A DNA stretch of 64,000 bases from JBLMXQ01 sp050257855 (GTDB lineage Bacteria; Acidobacteriota; Vicinamibacteria; Vicinamibacterales; CAVVIG01): assembly GCA_050257855.1 (NCBI GenBank), contig JBLMXQ010000072.1, positions 1 to 64,000 on the forward strand, read 5' to 3'. This document shows, one piece after another, positions 31,915-42,656 of this stretch; position 1 is the stretch's first letter, and each line of letters starts with the position of its first letter. A program made the translations under genes and the position numbers. The notes beneath the pieces are model-generated. The model saw only the letters and a list, made by a program, of their open reading frames with translations, was not told the DNA's origin and made no database searches.

Positions 31915-32607
31915 TTACGCGACCCGCGTCTCGGACGGCTCCTTCCCGCGCGTGCGCTCGTACTCGAGCGGGTGCTCGTGCTTCATCCGTTCGACGCTGA
32001 TCCGGCCGGTGAAGATGGTCGTGTCGAAGGGGAACACGTCCGGGCTGAGGTGCGCGTTGTAGATGTGCCAGATGATGATGATCAGGAATGCCATCAATCC
32101 CTCGTTGCTGTGGGCCACGAGGGAGACCGGGATGATGACGCCGGGCAGATACTGCGTTGCTTCGGTCGGGAAGTAGAGCACCAGGCCCGTGACGACCATG
32201 AGGATGCCGCCCATCACCATGCCCCAGTACTCGAACTTCTGGCGGTAGTCGTACCGGTCGAAGCGCGCCTGCGCGTCGGAGAGGCCGGCGTAGTACCTGA
32301 GCGTGGCGACGGCGTCGGCGAAGTCCTGGCGCGTCGGCACCATCGACAGCGGCGTCCGCCCCGTCGCCGCCCCGAAGACGATCGCCGTCGTGTGGACGAG
32401 GACCAGCGCCCCGAACGCGAAGCCGCACGCGCGGTGGATCCAGCGCGCCGCGTCCACGCCGCCGAAGACGGCCAGCAGCCACGCGGCCCAGGCCTGGTCG
32501 AAGTATTTCTGCGGCAGGCCGGTTGCGCACAGGAGCAGGAACAGGATCATCACGGTCCAGTGCTCGAACCGCTGGCGGACGCTGAACCGGGTCACGTAGG
32601 AAGTCAT
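31915..32607 (-). CDS. cytochrome b subunit (formate dehydrogenase gamma/Ni-Fe hydrogenase type)
   Basis: A 230-aa integral membrane di-heme cytochrome b. Four or five helices: FEHWTVMILFLLLCATGLPQ, a second with WIHRACGFAFGALVLVHTTA (two His), MVMGGILMVVTGLVLYF, VAHSNEGLMAFLIIIIWHIY with His residues near each end. This matches the FdnI/HyaC cytochrome b561-like fold that takes electrons from quinol or passes them to it. Its ATG overlaps the stop of the nine-heme cytochrome gene (ATGA), so the two proteins should form one complex. No formate dehydrogenase or hydrogenase catalytic subunit is nearby. An upstream extension of the frame only reads through the cytochrome c gene. Confidence 0.88.
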   Translation of the reverse strand: MTSYVTRFSVRQRFEHWTVMILFLLLCATGLPQKYFDQAWAAWLLAVFGGVDAARWIHRACGFAFGALVLVHTTAIVFGAATGRTPLSMVPTRQDFADAVATLRYYAGLSDAQARFDRYDYRQKFEYWGMVMGGILMVVTGLVLYFPTEATQYLPGVIIPVSLVAHSNEGLMAFLIIIIWHIYNAHLSPDVFPFDTTIFTGRISVERMKHEHPLEYERTRGKEPSETRVA

Positions 32608-33653
32608 CGATTCACCACGACGCGCCACAGATGCAGCAGGATCTGAAGCGCCAGGCCGACGATCATGAAGGGGATGAACACCATGTAGAACAGCTTGACG
32701 CCGTAGACGAGCGGCTCCTTCGAGAAGCTCGGCTCGTAGTGCGACAGCCACGCCGCCGGGAAGTTCGCGCTGGCCGAGGGATGGCACTGCTGGCAGGTCT
32801 TCTGCAGGTTCGCCTGCATCACCGGCGAGCTCTTCGCGTCGGCCTTCATGATGTCGTGCACGCCGTGGCAGTCCGTGCAGAGCGCGACGAACGCGCCGTC
32901 GCCGGCGTGGCTCTTCTCGCGGCTGCGCAGCGACGCCGTTTTGCCGTGGAAGTCGCTCACGTAGGTGGTCACGACGGCGGTGGAGAGGCCGTACTTTGCC
33001 ATCAGCTTCTGGTTGCCGTGGCACGACCCGCACAGCTGGGGCGTCTTCAGGCGCCAGTCCACTTCACGCGGACCGGCGACGTCATGCGTGCGGTGGCAGT
33101 CGTTGCAGACCGGCACGTCGGCCGCGTTCGGCCCGCCGAGCGCCTGGCCGTGCACGCTCTTGCGGTACGCCTCCGAGACGCCCGCATGGCACGTGCCGCA
33201 CGTGTCGACGATCCGCGCCCGCGACTTCGTGGGATCCGCGATCTCGTGCGAGCCGTGGCAGTCGGTGCACAGCGGCGCGGTGCGGTCGCCGCGGGCGAGC
33301 GCGGCATAGTGCACGCTGTCGAGCGTCTTGGTGTATTCGGAGAAGTGGCAGCGCTTGCACTGCTCGTAGTAGGCGACCGAGAAGTCGCGCGCCGTGCGGA
33401 ACGACCGCTCGGGATGCGGAATCTCCTTCATTTCAGCGTGGCAGTCGAGGCACGTCAGCTTCTTCCCGTGCACACTCGCCTTGAACCGGTCGAGGTCGAC
33501 GTGCAGCGAGCGCTTCTCGCCGCTCGGCAGGTCGACCGACAGCGAGGCGTCGCCGTGGCACGTGAGGCACGTGTCCTGTTCTTCGAGCTGCGCGGCGGTC
33601 GGGGCGGAAGGCGGCTGAGCGAGTGCGACGGCGAACGTCAGAGCCAGGAGCAT
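32604..33653 (-). CDS. membrane-anchored nine-heme cytochrome c
   Basis: A 349-aa multiheme cytochrome. Signal peptide MLLALTFAVALAQ. Nine CxxCH heme motifs: CLTCH, CLDCH, CKRCH, CTDCH, CGTCH, CNDCH, CGSCH, CTDCH, CQQCH. Additional His residues between them could serve as distal ligands. A single C-terminal helix (VFIPFMIVGLALQILLHLW) anchors it, with heme domains in the periplasm. Paired with the downstream cytochrome b, it should carry electrons between the quinone pool and a periplasmic donor or acceptor, like NapC/Cbc-type modules. Start is ATG 33653; upstream in-frame sequence lacks coding character. Confidence 0.92.
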   Translation of the reverse strand: MLLALTFAVALAQPPSAPTAAQLEEQDTCLTCHGDASLSVDLPSGEKRSLHVDLDRFKASVHGKKLTCLDCHAEMKEIPHPERSFRTARDFSVAYYEQCKRCHFSEYTKTLDSVHYAALARGDRTAPLCTDCHGSHEIADPTKSRARIVDTCGTCHAGVSEAYRKSVHGQALGGPNAADVPVCNDCHRTHDVAGPREVDWRLKTPQLCGSCHGNQKLMAKYGLSTAVVTTYVSDFHGKTASLRSREKSHAGDGAFVALCTDCHGVHDIMKADAKSSPVMQANLQKTCQQCHPSASANFPAAWLSHYEPSFSKEPLVYGVKLFYMVFIPFMIVGLALQILLHLWRVVVNR

Positions 33654-33883
33654 GGAGGAATCCTCGTCCGGGGGACCCCTCCAGTACCCGCAACCACGAA
33701 ATAGCAAGGCGACTGCCACCGACCAGGTGGCGCGAGGCGCCGGATTACGCGCCGAATCGCAGGACGGAACGGCGTCGCTCCGCGCTCCCGGCGGACGGTC
33801 GACCTCCGGCGCGCCGGGTTTCCGTCACGATGCCCGGAACCCGACGCGCGGAGCGCAGCGAATATGGGATGTCGCGGGTCCCG

Positions 33884-34228
33884 CTACGCGACGGTCGGCG
33901 TCCGCGCGAGCGCGCGCGACTCGACGAGCGACACGACGATCGCGATGACGCCGCAGACGACGTCGTTCGCCATCGCACCGGGGATCGCCCGGTAGCCGAG
34001 GACGAACGGTGCGAGCAGGATCCAGATCCCGCAGAGCAGCTGGAACCACGCGGTGCCGACCGGCGCGGCGACCGCCGCGACAATCCACCACGAGAAGCCG
34101 ATCAGCAGGATCCCGAGCACGATGTCTTCGGCCGTCGCCACCCTGCTCATGCCTGAGTAGCCGATGGCGAACGGCGCGACGATGAGCCAGATGCCGAGGA
34201 TCAGATTGATCCAGGTGACGTTCTTCAT
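33884..34228 (-). CDS. SPW-repeat membrane protein
   Basis: A 114-aa protein with two SPW repeats, each two helices: WINLILGIWLIVAPFAIGYS and then WFQLLCGIWILLAPFVLGYR, with the second helices of each repeat at IVLGILLIGFSWWIVAA and VVCGVIAIVVSLVES. The family is of unknown function and sits in the inner membrane. A strong GAGGAGG ribosome-binding site precedes ATG 34228. Single gene with no evident partners. Confidence 0.88.
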   Translation of the reverse strand: MKNVTWINLILGIWLIVAPFAIGYSGMSRVATAEDIVLGILLIGFSWWIVAAVAAPVGTAWFQLLCGIWILLAPFVLGYRAIPGAMANDVVCGVIAIVVSLVESRALARTPTVA

Positions 34229-34297
34229 TGAGCCCTCCTCACGATTTCTTCACGGTCGAGGAGTGCAAGACGCGTGCGAATGAAGAACGCGGCCGCT

Positions 34298-34834
34298 CTA
34301 CATCCCGCGGCTCGCCGGCGGCACGATGCCGTTCAGGCGCAGATAGGTCGTCATGTTTCCGTACTCATCCCAGGCGTGCCCGAGCGTGAACCAGACCAGC
34401 CGCGCCCGCGTCGACGGCCCCAGGAACCGCGGCCCCGGCACCGCCTCGAGCAGCGACTGATCGGTCTGCTCGTTGAGCACGGCGGTTCCGTAGTCATACG
34501 AGTCGGCAATGGCTTTGAGAATGTCCGCCTTCGAGGTCGCCTTCTCGTTGATCGCGGGAGCGGCAGCCTTGCCGCCGAGCATCTTCATCATCATCACGTT
34601 GGCGCCGGCGACGTGGAGGATTTGCTCTCCGTAGCTGCGCTGCGCGGGCGTCGGCTTGAAGCTGAACTTCTCCTCCGGCATCGCATCGGAGATCTTGACC
34701 ATGCGATCCTTCATGGCCGTCCAGTCCTTCAGCAGATCGGCGTGCAGCGTGGTGGTGGATTGGGCGGCGGGCCGGAGCGTGGCGGCCACGACCGCGGCGG
34801 CGACGAGCGGAAGCAGACACAGCGTCTTTTTCAT
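34298..34834 (-). CDS. exported DinB-like four-helix protein
   Basis: A 178-aa protein with signal peptide (MKKTLCLLPLVAAAVVAATL) followed by a DinB/YfiT-type helical bundle: LKDWTAMKDRMVKISDAMPE, EKFSFKPTPAQRSYGEQILH and a late FTLGHAWDEYGNMTTYLRLN. The His residues in ILHVAG and LGHAWDEYG match two of the three metal ligands of DinB metalloenzymes; the third is uncertain. DinB enzymes are often bacillithiol- or mycothiol-dependent transferases, but the exported forms common in Acidobacteriota have no known function. The ATG at 34834 is divergent from the amidohydrolase gene by 54 bp. No ribosome-binding site; TAAGCT lies 11-16 nt upstream. Confidence 0.85.
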   Translation of the reverse strand: MKKTLCLLPLVAAAVVAATLRPAAQSTTTLHADLLKDWTAMKDRMVKISDAMPEEKFSFKPTPAQRSYGEQILHVAGANVMMMKMLGGKAAAPAINEKATSKADILKAIADSYDYGTAVLNEQTDQSLLEAVPGPRFLGPSTRARLVWFTLGHAWDEYGNMTTYLRLNGIVPPASRGM

Positions 34835-34888
34835 GGAGGTCAGCTTAGCAGAAAATCGCGGCCTGCTGAGCGGTGATAGCATCTCCAC

Positions 34889-36583
34889 ATGCCCAGCCGC
34901 GTCGTCGTTCCCGTCCTCGCCGTGGCGCTGCTCGCCGCGTCCGGATTCGCACAGCGTCCGGCCGCGGGACGATTCGATCTGCTGATCGCGCACGGCCGCA
35001 TCGTCGACGGCACCGGAAGCCCGTGGTTCCGCGGCGACGTCGGCATCGTCGGCGATCGCATCGCTGCCGTCGGCGATCTGCACGGCGCCGCGGCAGCGGC
35101 GACGATCGACGCGCACGATCTCGTGGTCGCGCCAGGGTTCATCGATCTGCTCGGGCAGTCGGAATTCAACGTGCTCGTGGACAACCGCGCCGCCAGCAAG
35201 GTTCTGCAGGGCGTCACGACCGAGGTCACCGGCGAGGGGAGCTCGATCGCGCCGGTCAACGACCGGCTGATGGCCGAGGCGGCGCCGAGCGCCCGGCATT
35301 TCGGCGTCGTGCAGGACTGGCGCACGCTCACCGACTACTTCCGCCGGCTGGACGAGCGTACGCATCCCGCGATCAACATCGGCACGTTCGTGGGCGCCGG
35401 GGGCATCCGCGACTACGTCATCGGCAAGGACGATCGTCCGGCGACCGCGACGGAGCTCGAGCGCATGAAGACGCTCGTGGCGCAGGCGATGCGGCAGGGG
35501 GCGCTCGGCGTGAGCACGTCGCTCCAGTACGTGCCGGATCGCTTTGCGTCGACCGACGAGATCGTCGAGCTCGCGAAGGTCGCGGCGGGCTATGGAGGCG
35601 TCTACTTCACCCACCAGCGTTCGGAAGGCGCGCAGATCTTCGAGTCGCTCGACGAAGTGTTCGCCATCGCCCGGCGCGCGCACATCCCGGCGGAGATCTG
35701 GCACCTGAAGACCGCGTACAAGCCGAACTTCGGCAAGATGCCCGACGTCCTCCGGCGCATCGAAGCCGCCCGCGCCCGCGGGCTCGATGTGACCGCGAAC
35801 GTCTACCCGTACACGCGCGCCTCGAACGGCCTCGACGCCTGCCTGCCGCTCTGGGTCCGCGAAGGCGGCCTCGAGAAGATGCTCGCGCGCCTGAAGGATC
35901 CCGCTCAGCGCGAGCGCATCCGCGCGGACATGGCCGACGCGAACGCGACCTCCTGGGAGAACCAGTGGTACGGCTCCGGCGGCGGCGACGGCGTGATGCT
36001 CTCGTCCGTGCTCGATCCGTCGCTGCGGAAGTACGAAGGGATGACGCTGACCGAGATCGGCCGGGCGATGGGCGAGGATCCGCGCGACGCGGTGATGGAT
36101 CTCGTCATCGCCGATCGTGGCGAGAGCTCGGTCATCACCAGCATCATGAGCGGGGACGACGTGCGCGCGGCGCTGGCCAGCCCGCTGGTGGGCATCGGCA
36201 CCGACTCCGGCGCGCAGGCCGAAGACGGGCCGCTGTCCGTGTCGAAGTCGCACCCGCGCGCGTGGGGATCGTTTCCGCGCATTCTCGGCCGGTACGTGCG
36301 CGACGAGCATGTGCTGACGCTCGAAGAGGCCGTGCGCAAGGTGACGTCGAAGGCCGCCGACCGCGTGCACTTCACGGATCGCGGCGTCCTTCGGCCCGGC
36401 ATGGCGGCGGACATCACCGTGTTCGATCCCGCCGGGATCAGGGACGTCGCGACGTATGCCGACCCGAAGCACTATGCCGTCGGCGTCCGATATGTCGTGG
36501 TCAACGGGCGCCCCGTGGTCAGCGACGGCGCGCTCACCGATGCGCGTCCCGGCCGGGCGCTGCTGGGCCCCGGCGCGAACTGA
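34889..36583 (+). CDS. D-aminoacylase-family amidohydrolase, exported
   Basis: A 564-aa protein with a signal peptide (VVVPVLAVALLAASGFA) and an N-acyl-D-amino-acid deacylase fold: small beta-domain (FDLLIAHGRIVDGTGSPWFR), TIM barrel, and closing beta-domain (GMAADITVFDPAGIRD). The expected HxH after APGFID is absent: it reads APGFIDLLGQSEF, as in one subgroup of the family. Other ligands are plausible (GVTTEVTGEGSS, YFTHQRSE, IWHLKTAYK, GTDSGAQ). Likely role is removal of N-acyl groups from D-amino acids or related peptides in the periplasm. The start ATG 34889 has no ribosome-binding site; TAGCAT at 34877-34882 suggests a leaderless mRNA. Confidence 0.88.
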   Translation: MPSRVVVPVLAVALLAASGFAQRPAAGRFDLLIAHGRIVDGTGSPWFRGDVGIVGDRIAAVGDLHGAAAAATIDAHDLVVAPGFIDLLGQSEFNVLVDNRAASKVLQGVTTEVTGEGSSIAPVNDRLMAEAAPSARHFGVVQDWRTLTDYFRRLDERTHPAINIGTFVGAGGIRDYVIGKDDRPATATELERMKTLVAQAMRQGALGVSTSLQYVPDRFASTDEIVELAKVAAGYGGVYFTHQRSEGAQIFESLDEVFAIARRAHIPAEIWHLKTAYKPNFGKMPDVLRRIEAARARGLDVTANVYPYTRASNGLDACLPLWVREGGLEKMLARLKDPAQRERIRADMADANATSWENQWYGSGGGDGVMLSSVLDPSLRKYEGMTLTEIGRAMGEDPRDAVMDLVIADRGESSVITSIMSGDDVRAALASPLVGIGTDSGAQAEDGPLSVSKSHPRAWGSFPRILGRYVRDEHVLTLEEAVRKVTSKAADRVHFTDRGVLRPGMAADITVFDPAGIRDVATYADPKHYAVGVRYVVVNGRPVVSDGALTDARPGRALLGPGAN

Positions 36584-36655
36584 AGCCGATAGCCAACAGC
36601 CGATAGCCGATAGCCGATAGCCGAAGCTGATAGCCGATAGCCAACAGCCGATAGC
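36584..36655 (+). repeat. 7-bp tandem repeat tract (AGCCGAT), about ten units
   Basis: From the stop of the amidohydrolase gene to 7 bp before the next start the DNA is a head-to-tail array of AGCCGAT: units at 36584, 36591 (AGCCAAC), 36598, 36605, 36612, 36619 (six bases), 36625 (AGCTGAT), 36632, 36639 (AGCCAAC) and 36646. The variant AGCCAAC is second from each end. No spacers, so not CRISPR. It fills the space where a promoter or ribosome-binding site of the next gene should lie. Confidence 0.9.
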
Positions 36656-36661
36656 TACTCT

Positions 36662-37570
36662 ATGCCCATCCTCTCAACGGACGTGTCGTACGCCGACTTG
36701 AACTTCCTCGGCGTCCCGCGCGTGATCGCGACCGGCATCCTGCAGGGCAGGGGAGGCCTCGCGCTGGTCGACCCCGGACCGTCCACGACCCTCCCGGCGC
36801 TCAGGGCGGAGCTCGACCGCCTCGGCGCGGCGATCGCCGACGTGGAGGCGCTGCTGCTGACGCACATCCACCTCGATCACGCCGGAGCCACGGGAACGCT
36901 GGTCGGCGAGAATCCGCGGATCCGCGTGTTCGTGCACGAGCGGGGCGCCCGGCACATCGTCGATCCGGAGAAGCTGCTCGCGAGCGCGACGCGGCTGTAC
37001 GGTGCCGACATGGACCGGCTCTGGGGCGAGGTCCGGCCGGTACCGGCGAATGCGGTGACCGCTCTCGGCGGCGGTGAGCGGATTGAAGCGGGCGGACGCA
37101 CGCTGAGGGTGGCCTACACGCCCGGGCACGCGCGGCATCATGTCAGCTATCTCATCGAGGACGCGGGGATCGCGTTCGTCGGCGATACCGCCGGCATCAA
37201 GCTGACGCCTCGCGGATACGTGCTCCCGCCGACGCCGCCCCCCGACATCGACCTCGACGCCTGGCGCGACAGCCTCGCGCTCATCGGCGCGTGGCGGCCC
37301 GACACGCTCTTCCTCACGCACTTCGGGCCTTCGTCGCCGTCGGCGGCGCACCTGGCGGCGCTGGCAGATCATCTGGATCTCGCCGCGACGCTGGCCCGCG
37401 AGTCGCTCGCCCGCGAAGACAGCGACGAGGCGCGCGAAGCCTGGTTCACCAGTGAGCTGGCGGGCGAACTCCGGCGGCGCATGCCCGCGCCGGAGGTGGA
37501 CGCGTACCAGATCGCCGGACGTTTCGACTTGAGCTGGCGCGGCCTGGCGCGGTACTGGCGGACGCGCTGA
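36662..37570 (+). CDS. MBL-fold metallo-hydrolase
   Basis: A 302-aa cytoplasmic protein with the metallo-beta-lactamase fold: THIHLDHAG (His68, His70, Asp72, His73), YTPGHARHHVSYLI (third His site), FVGDTAGIKL (bridging Asp) and FLTHFGPSS (last His). All ligands for a two-metal site are present, so an active hydrolase is expected; the substrate is unknown. A C-terminal helical part (about 235-300) is typical of the glyoxalase-II-like/SoxH-type subgroup. No signal peptide. ATG 36662 lies directly after the 7-bp repeat tract and lacks a clear ribosome-binding site. It converges with the PilZ-like gene. Confidence 0.9.
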   Translation: MPILSTDVSYADLNFLGVPRVIATGILQGRGGLALVDPGPSTTLPALRAELDRLGAAIADVEALLLTHIHLDHAGATGTLVGENPRIRVFVHERGARHIVDPEKLLASATRLYGADMDRLWGEVRPVPANAVTALGGGERIEAGGRTLRVAYTPGHARHHVSYLIEDAGIAFVGDTAGIKLTPRGYVLPPTPPPDIDLDAWRDSLALIGAWRPDTLFLTHFGPSSPSAAHLAALADHLDLAATLARESLAREDSDEAREAWFTSELAGELRRRMPAPEVDAYQIAGRFDLSWRGLARYWRTR

Positions 37571-37576
37571 CGGCGG

Positions 37577-37993
37577 CTAGGCGGTGGCGCGCGAGTCGGC
37601 GACCACGTCGGCCGCCGAGCGGCGCGGATCGATCATGAGGCGGAGCGCCAGCCCCTGCGGCTTCCCGGGTGCGGGCGGAGCGATCCGGTACACGGCCGAC
37701 AGGATCCGACCCTGGCGGAGCGCGGCCGGCACGACGTCGCCGTCGCGGACGTCGCGTTCCAGCTGAAACTGCACGAGCCGGAAGAGCGGGATCGACACCA
37801 CGGAATGACACTCCACGAACACGCCCAGCTCGCTGACGTCACGCGTGACGACGCTGGCGAAGCGGGTCGTCCCGCGCTGGTCCTTCCACGTCAGGCGGGC
37901 CGGGAGCCTCACTGGCCGACGAGGAACCGATCGACGAGTGACGGTGGATACGGGAACCTGGACCGGGGACATGTGCTTCACAGGAGGCCTCAT
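37577..37993 (-). CDS. PilZ-domain-like protein
   Basis: A 138-aa protein. The core has RRSVPRRPVRLPARLTW followed by TRDVSELGVFVEC, matching the two c-di-GMP contacts of PilZ domains (R-x-x-x-R and D/N-x-S-x-x-G). The rest gives the small beta-barrel with a C-terminal LALRLMIDP strand. A cyclic-di-GMP effector is the best guess. The start is uncertain: ATG 37993 (MRPPVKHMSPV) and ATG 37972 (MSPVQVPV) are both possible and neither has a strong ribosome-binding site. The HD-GYP protein elsewhere in the window would act on the same second messenger. Confidence 0.7.
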   Translation of the reverse strand: MRPPVKHMSPVQVPVSTVTRRSVPRRPVRLPARLTWKDQRGTTRFASVVTRDVSELGVFVECHSVVSIPLFRLVQFQLERDVRDGDVVPAALRQGRILSAVYRIAPPAPGKPQGLALRLMIDPRRSAADVVADSRATA

Positions 37994-38193
37994 GTGGAGT
38001 GGAGCCGCTCTCTGGGGTATCAAGTTCCAGGCCGAGTGCGGCGCCGTGCCTCCGTGAGCTACCTGAACAACGCTAAATCACTTCAATCATTGGGCTTAGA
38101 TATTTCGTGCAGGTGGTCGATTATCTGTGAAACCAAGGATAGTTAGTATCCATTAAGCAGTGGAACTGATTACTTTATAACCACTACTGGCGC
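37994..38193. other. AT-rich control region between the PilZ-like gene and the TPR-AAA+ regulator
   Basis: Much of 38060-38190 is clearly richer in A+T than its surroundings. It holds an inverted repeat GGATA-5-TATCC at 38137-38151 and an imperfect 8-bp inverted repeat (CCACT..AGTGG type) near 38157-38190 downstream of the regulator stop, which could end that transcript. AGTATCCA occurs twice (38145 and near 38199). Likely a regulatory/terminator region for the downstream PilZ-like gene; no precise promoter could be assigned. Confidence 0.4.
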
Positions 38194-41133
<2,940 letters not shown>

Positions 41134-41167
41134 GGACGCAGTATACGAGGTAAACGACCGCCCGTCA

Positions 41168-41554
41168 TCAGCCGGCGGTCCGCCGCAGGACCTCCAGGAA
41201 GCGCCGCCCTCTGGCGGCGAGGCGCACTTCGAGGCGCTCCGAGCAGTCGCAGTCGCCGCACGACCACGGCTCCGTGCCGTTGAGATCGCGGCAGCGGCTG
41301 CGCGCGTGCGCGTCCTGCACTTTTTCGAGCGTGAAGTACCGTTCCCAGTAGGGCCGCTCCTCCTGGAGCGGCACGGGGCAGTAGCAGACTTCGACCCACT
41401 GCACCCGGCCGTCGTCGAGCAGCCGGGCGGCGTCCATGTCCCGGAGGTACTCGCTTCCCGCCACCGAGCCGCGGCCAAGCGATTGATCGTCGATCGCCGA
41501 GGCGAGCGCCGTGCAGCGTCCGTCCTTCACGCGGGCCGTGACCAGATACCGCAT
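41168..41554 (-). CDS. conserved hypothetical protein with C-terminal Cys cluster
   Basis: A 128-aa soluble protein. The N-terminal part (MRYLVTARVKDGRCTALASA) looks like a ferredoxin-like/dimeric alpha-beta strand, followed by GRGSVAGSEYLRDM, WVEVCYCPVPLQEERPYW and, near the end, a Cys-rich SCGDCDCSERLE motif after DLNGTEPW. I recognise this as a conserved protein of unknown function found in diverse bacteria. Six or more Cys suggest metal or Fe-S binding. Gap to opcA is 76 bp and to the regulator 34 bp, all on the minus strand. An alternative upstream start at 41623 exists, but the conserved part begins at MRYLV. Confidence 0.75.
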   Translation of the reverse strand: MRYLVTARVKDGRCTALASAIDDQSLGRGSVAGSEYLRDMDAARLLDDGRVQWVEVCYCPVPLQEERPYWERYFTLEKVQDAHARSRCRDLNGTEPWSCGDCDCSERLEVRLAARGRRFLEVLRRTAG

Positions 41555-41630
41555 CGGGATCCATTGTGGCAGGACCGCCGGGGAAACGGAATCGCAGCCG
41601 TTTCCGTGGCCGGGCGCCAGCAACCGGTGA

Positions 41631-42656
41631 CTACGCCGCGCCGGACGTCAGGCGGGCTGCAAGCGCGAGTATCGTGTCGTGCAGACACCGGTCGGGCACG
41701 AGCGACCGCAGCTCGGACGCGATCGCGTCGGCGGCGCTTTCGTGCGGCACGGCCACGACGAGCGGCGACGTGTGATTGGGAAGCTTCGCCAGGACGCGGT
41801 GGCCGTTCATGGCGGCGGTGACGCCGGCGGGTTCGCCGCCGATAGACACCGTCAACACCTCGTCGCCGCGTCGCGCTTCCTCGACCGTGACCGCGCGAGC
41901 CGCCGGCGGAAGCGCCAGGCACGCGTCCAGCCATCCGACGAGCAGCCACGCGAGCGCCGCGTCGCCCGGCCGGTGCTGCACGTGGACCTCGGCGGTGTGA
42001 ACACCGCCCGCCTGGAGGCGCGGCGACGCGCACTGGGCGAGCGCGCGGCGCATCGGCCCGAGCCGCCGCCAGTTCAGATCGGCCATGTCGGGCGGGTACG
42101 GCCGCTCGAGAAGATGCGCCGCCCCGCGGATGCCGGCGCGGATGTCGCGCCAGAGGCGGCTGTCGTACAGGAGCTGGCGCCCCATGTCCACCAGCGCGTC
42201 GAGCGGCGGCAGGCGCGAGAAGTCGTGCGGCCACCAGAGGGTCGTCGGTATGTCGCCGACGGCGAGGCGCCGCACGATCGACGGCAGCGACGCCTCGGCG
42301 CATTCCGAGCTGAGGACGATCGCTTCGATGCCGAAGCGCGATGTGCCCGAGTCGAAGGTCACGACGTTCGCCGCTGCTGCGAGCGGCTTTCGTTCTCGGC
42401 TGCACCCGGACGCGTGGTGGATCACGATGAGGCGGCAGGGATGCTGCTGCACGATCGCTTCGAGCGGAAGCCCGATCCCGGCGAGCGTCAGATCGGTCGC
42501 TTCGTGCGGCCCGTGCTCGCGGACGATGACGAGGTTGGACAGCAGGGCACGCGCCAGCGGCGCGCTGCGGCCCGCCTCGCGCCAGAGCGCCGTCAGCGCG
42601 GCGTCGATCGCTTCTGGAGCCGTCGGGCGCGACCGCGTCGTTACAGTGGCCGCCAT
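41631..42656 (-). CDS. opcA: OpcA-family glucose-6-phosphate dehydrogenase assembly/allosteric protein
   Basis: A 341-aa OpcA homologue: N-terminal winged-helix-like part (ALLSNLVIVREHGPHEA), then CRLIVIHHASG, the signature PTTLWWPHDF and RLWRDIRAG, a GWLDACLALPP segment and the C-terminal LVPDRCLHDTILALAARL. In cyanobacteria OpcA binds and activates Zwf. The start at ATG 42656 overlaps the zwf stop by 16 nt, so translation is probably coupled, which supports a direct partnership with Zwf. Confidence 0.9.
   Translation of the reverse strand: MAATVTTRSRPTAPEAIDAALTALWREAGRSAPLARALLSNLVIVREHGPHEATDLTLAGIGLPLEAIVQQHPCRLIVIHHASGCSRERKPLAAAANVVTFDSGTSRFGIEAIVLSSECAEASLPSIVRRLAVGDIPTTLWWPHDFSRLPPLDALVDMGRQLLYDSRLWRDIRAGIRGAAHLLERPYPPDMADLNWRRLGPMRRALAQCASPRLQAGGVHTAEVHVQHRPGDAALAWLLVGWLDACLALPPAARAVTVEEARRGDEVLTVSIGGEPAGVTAAMNGHRVLAKLPNHTSPLVVAVPHESAADAIASELRSLVPDRCLHDTILALAARLTSGAA

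Noticed and set aside
31915..33033. Longer cytochrome b with an N-terminal extension
   Set aside because: The extension is the cytochrome c gene read in another frame; the ATGA junction at 32604-32607 fixes the start.
36584..36655. CRISPR-like array
   Set aside because: Units are 7 bp with no spacers and no cas genes are present.
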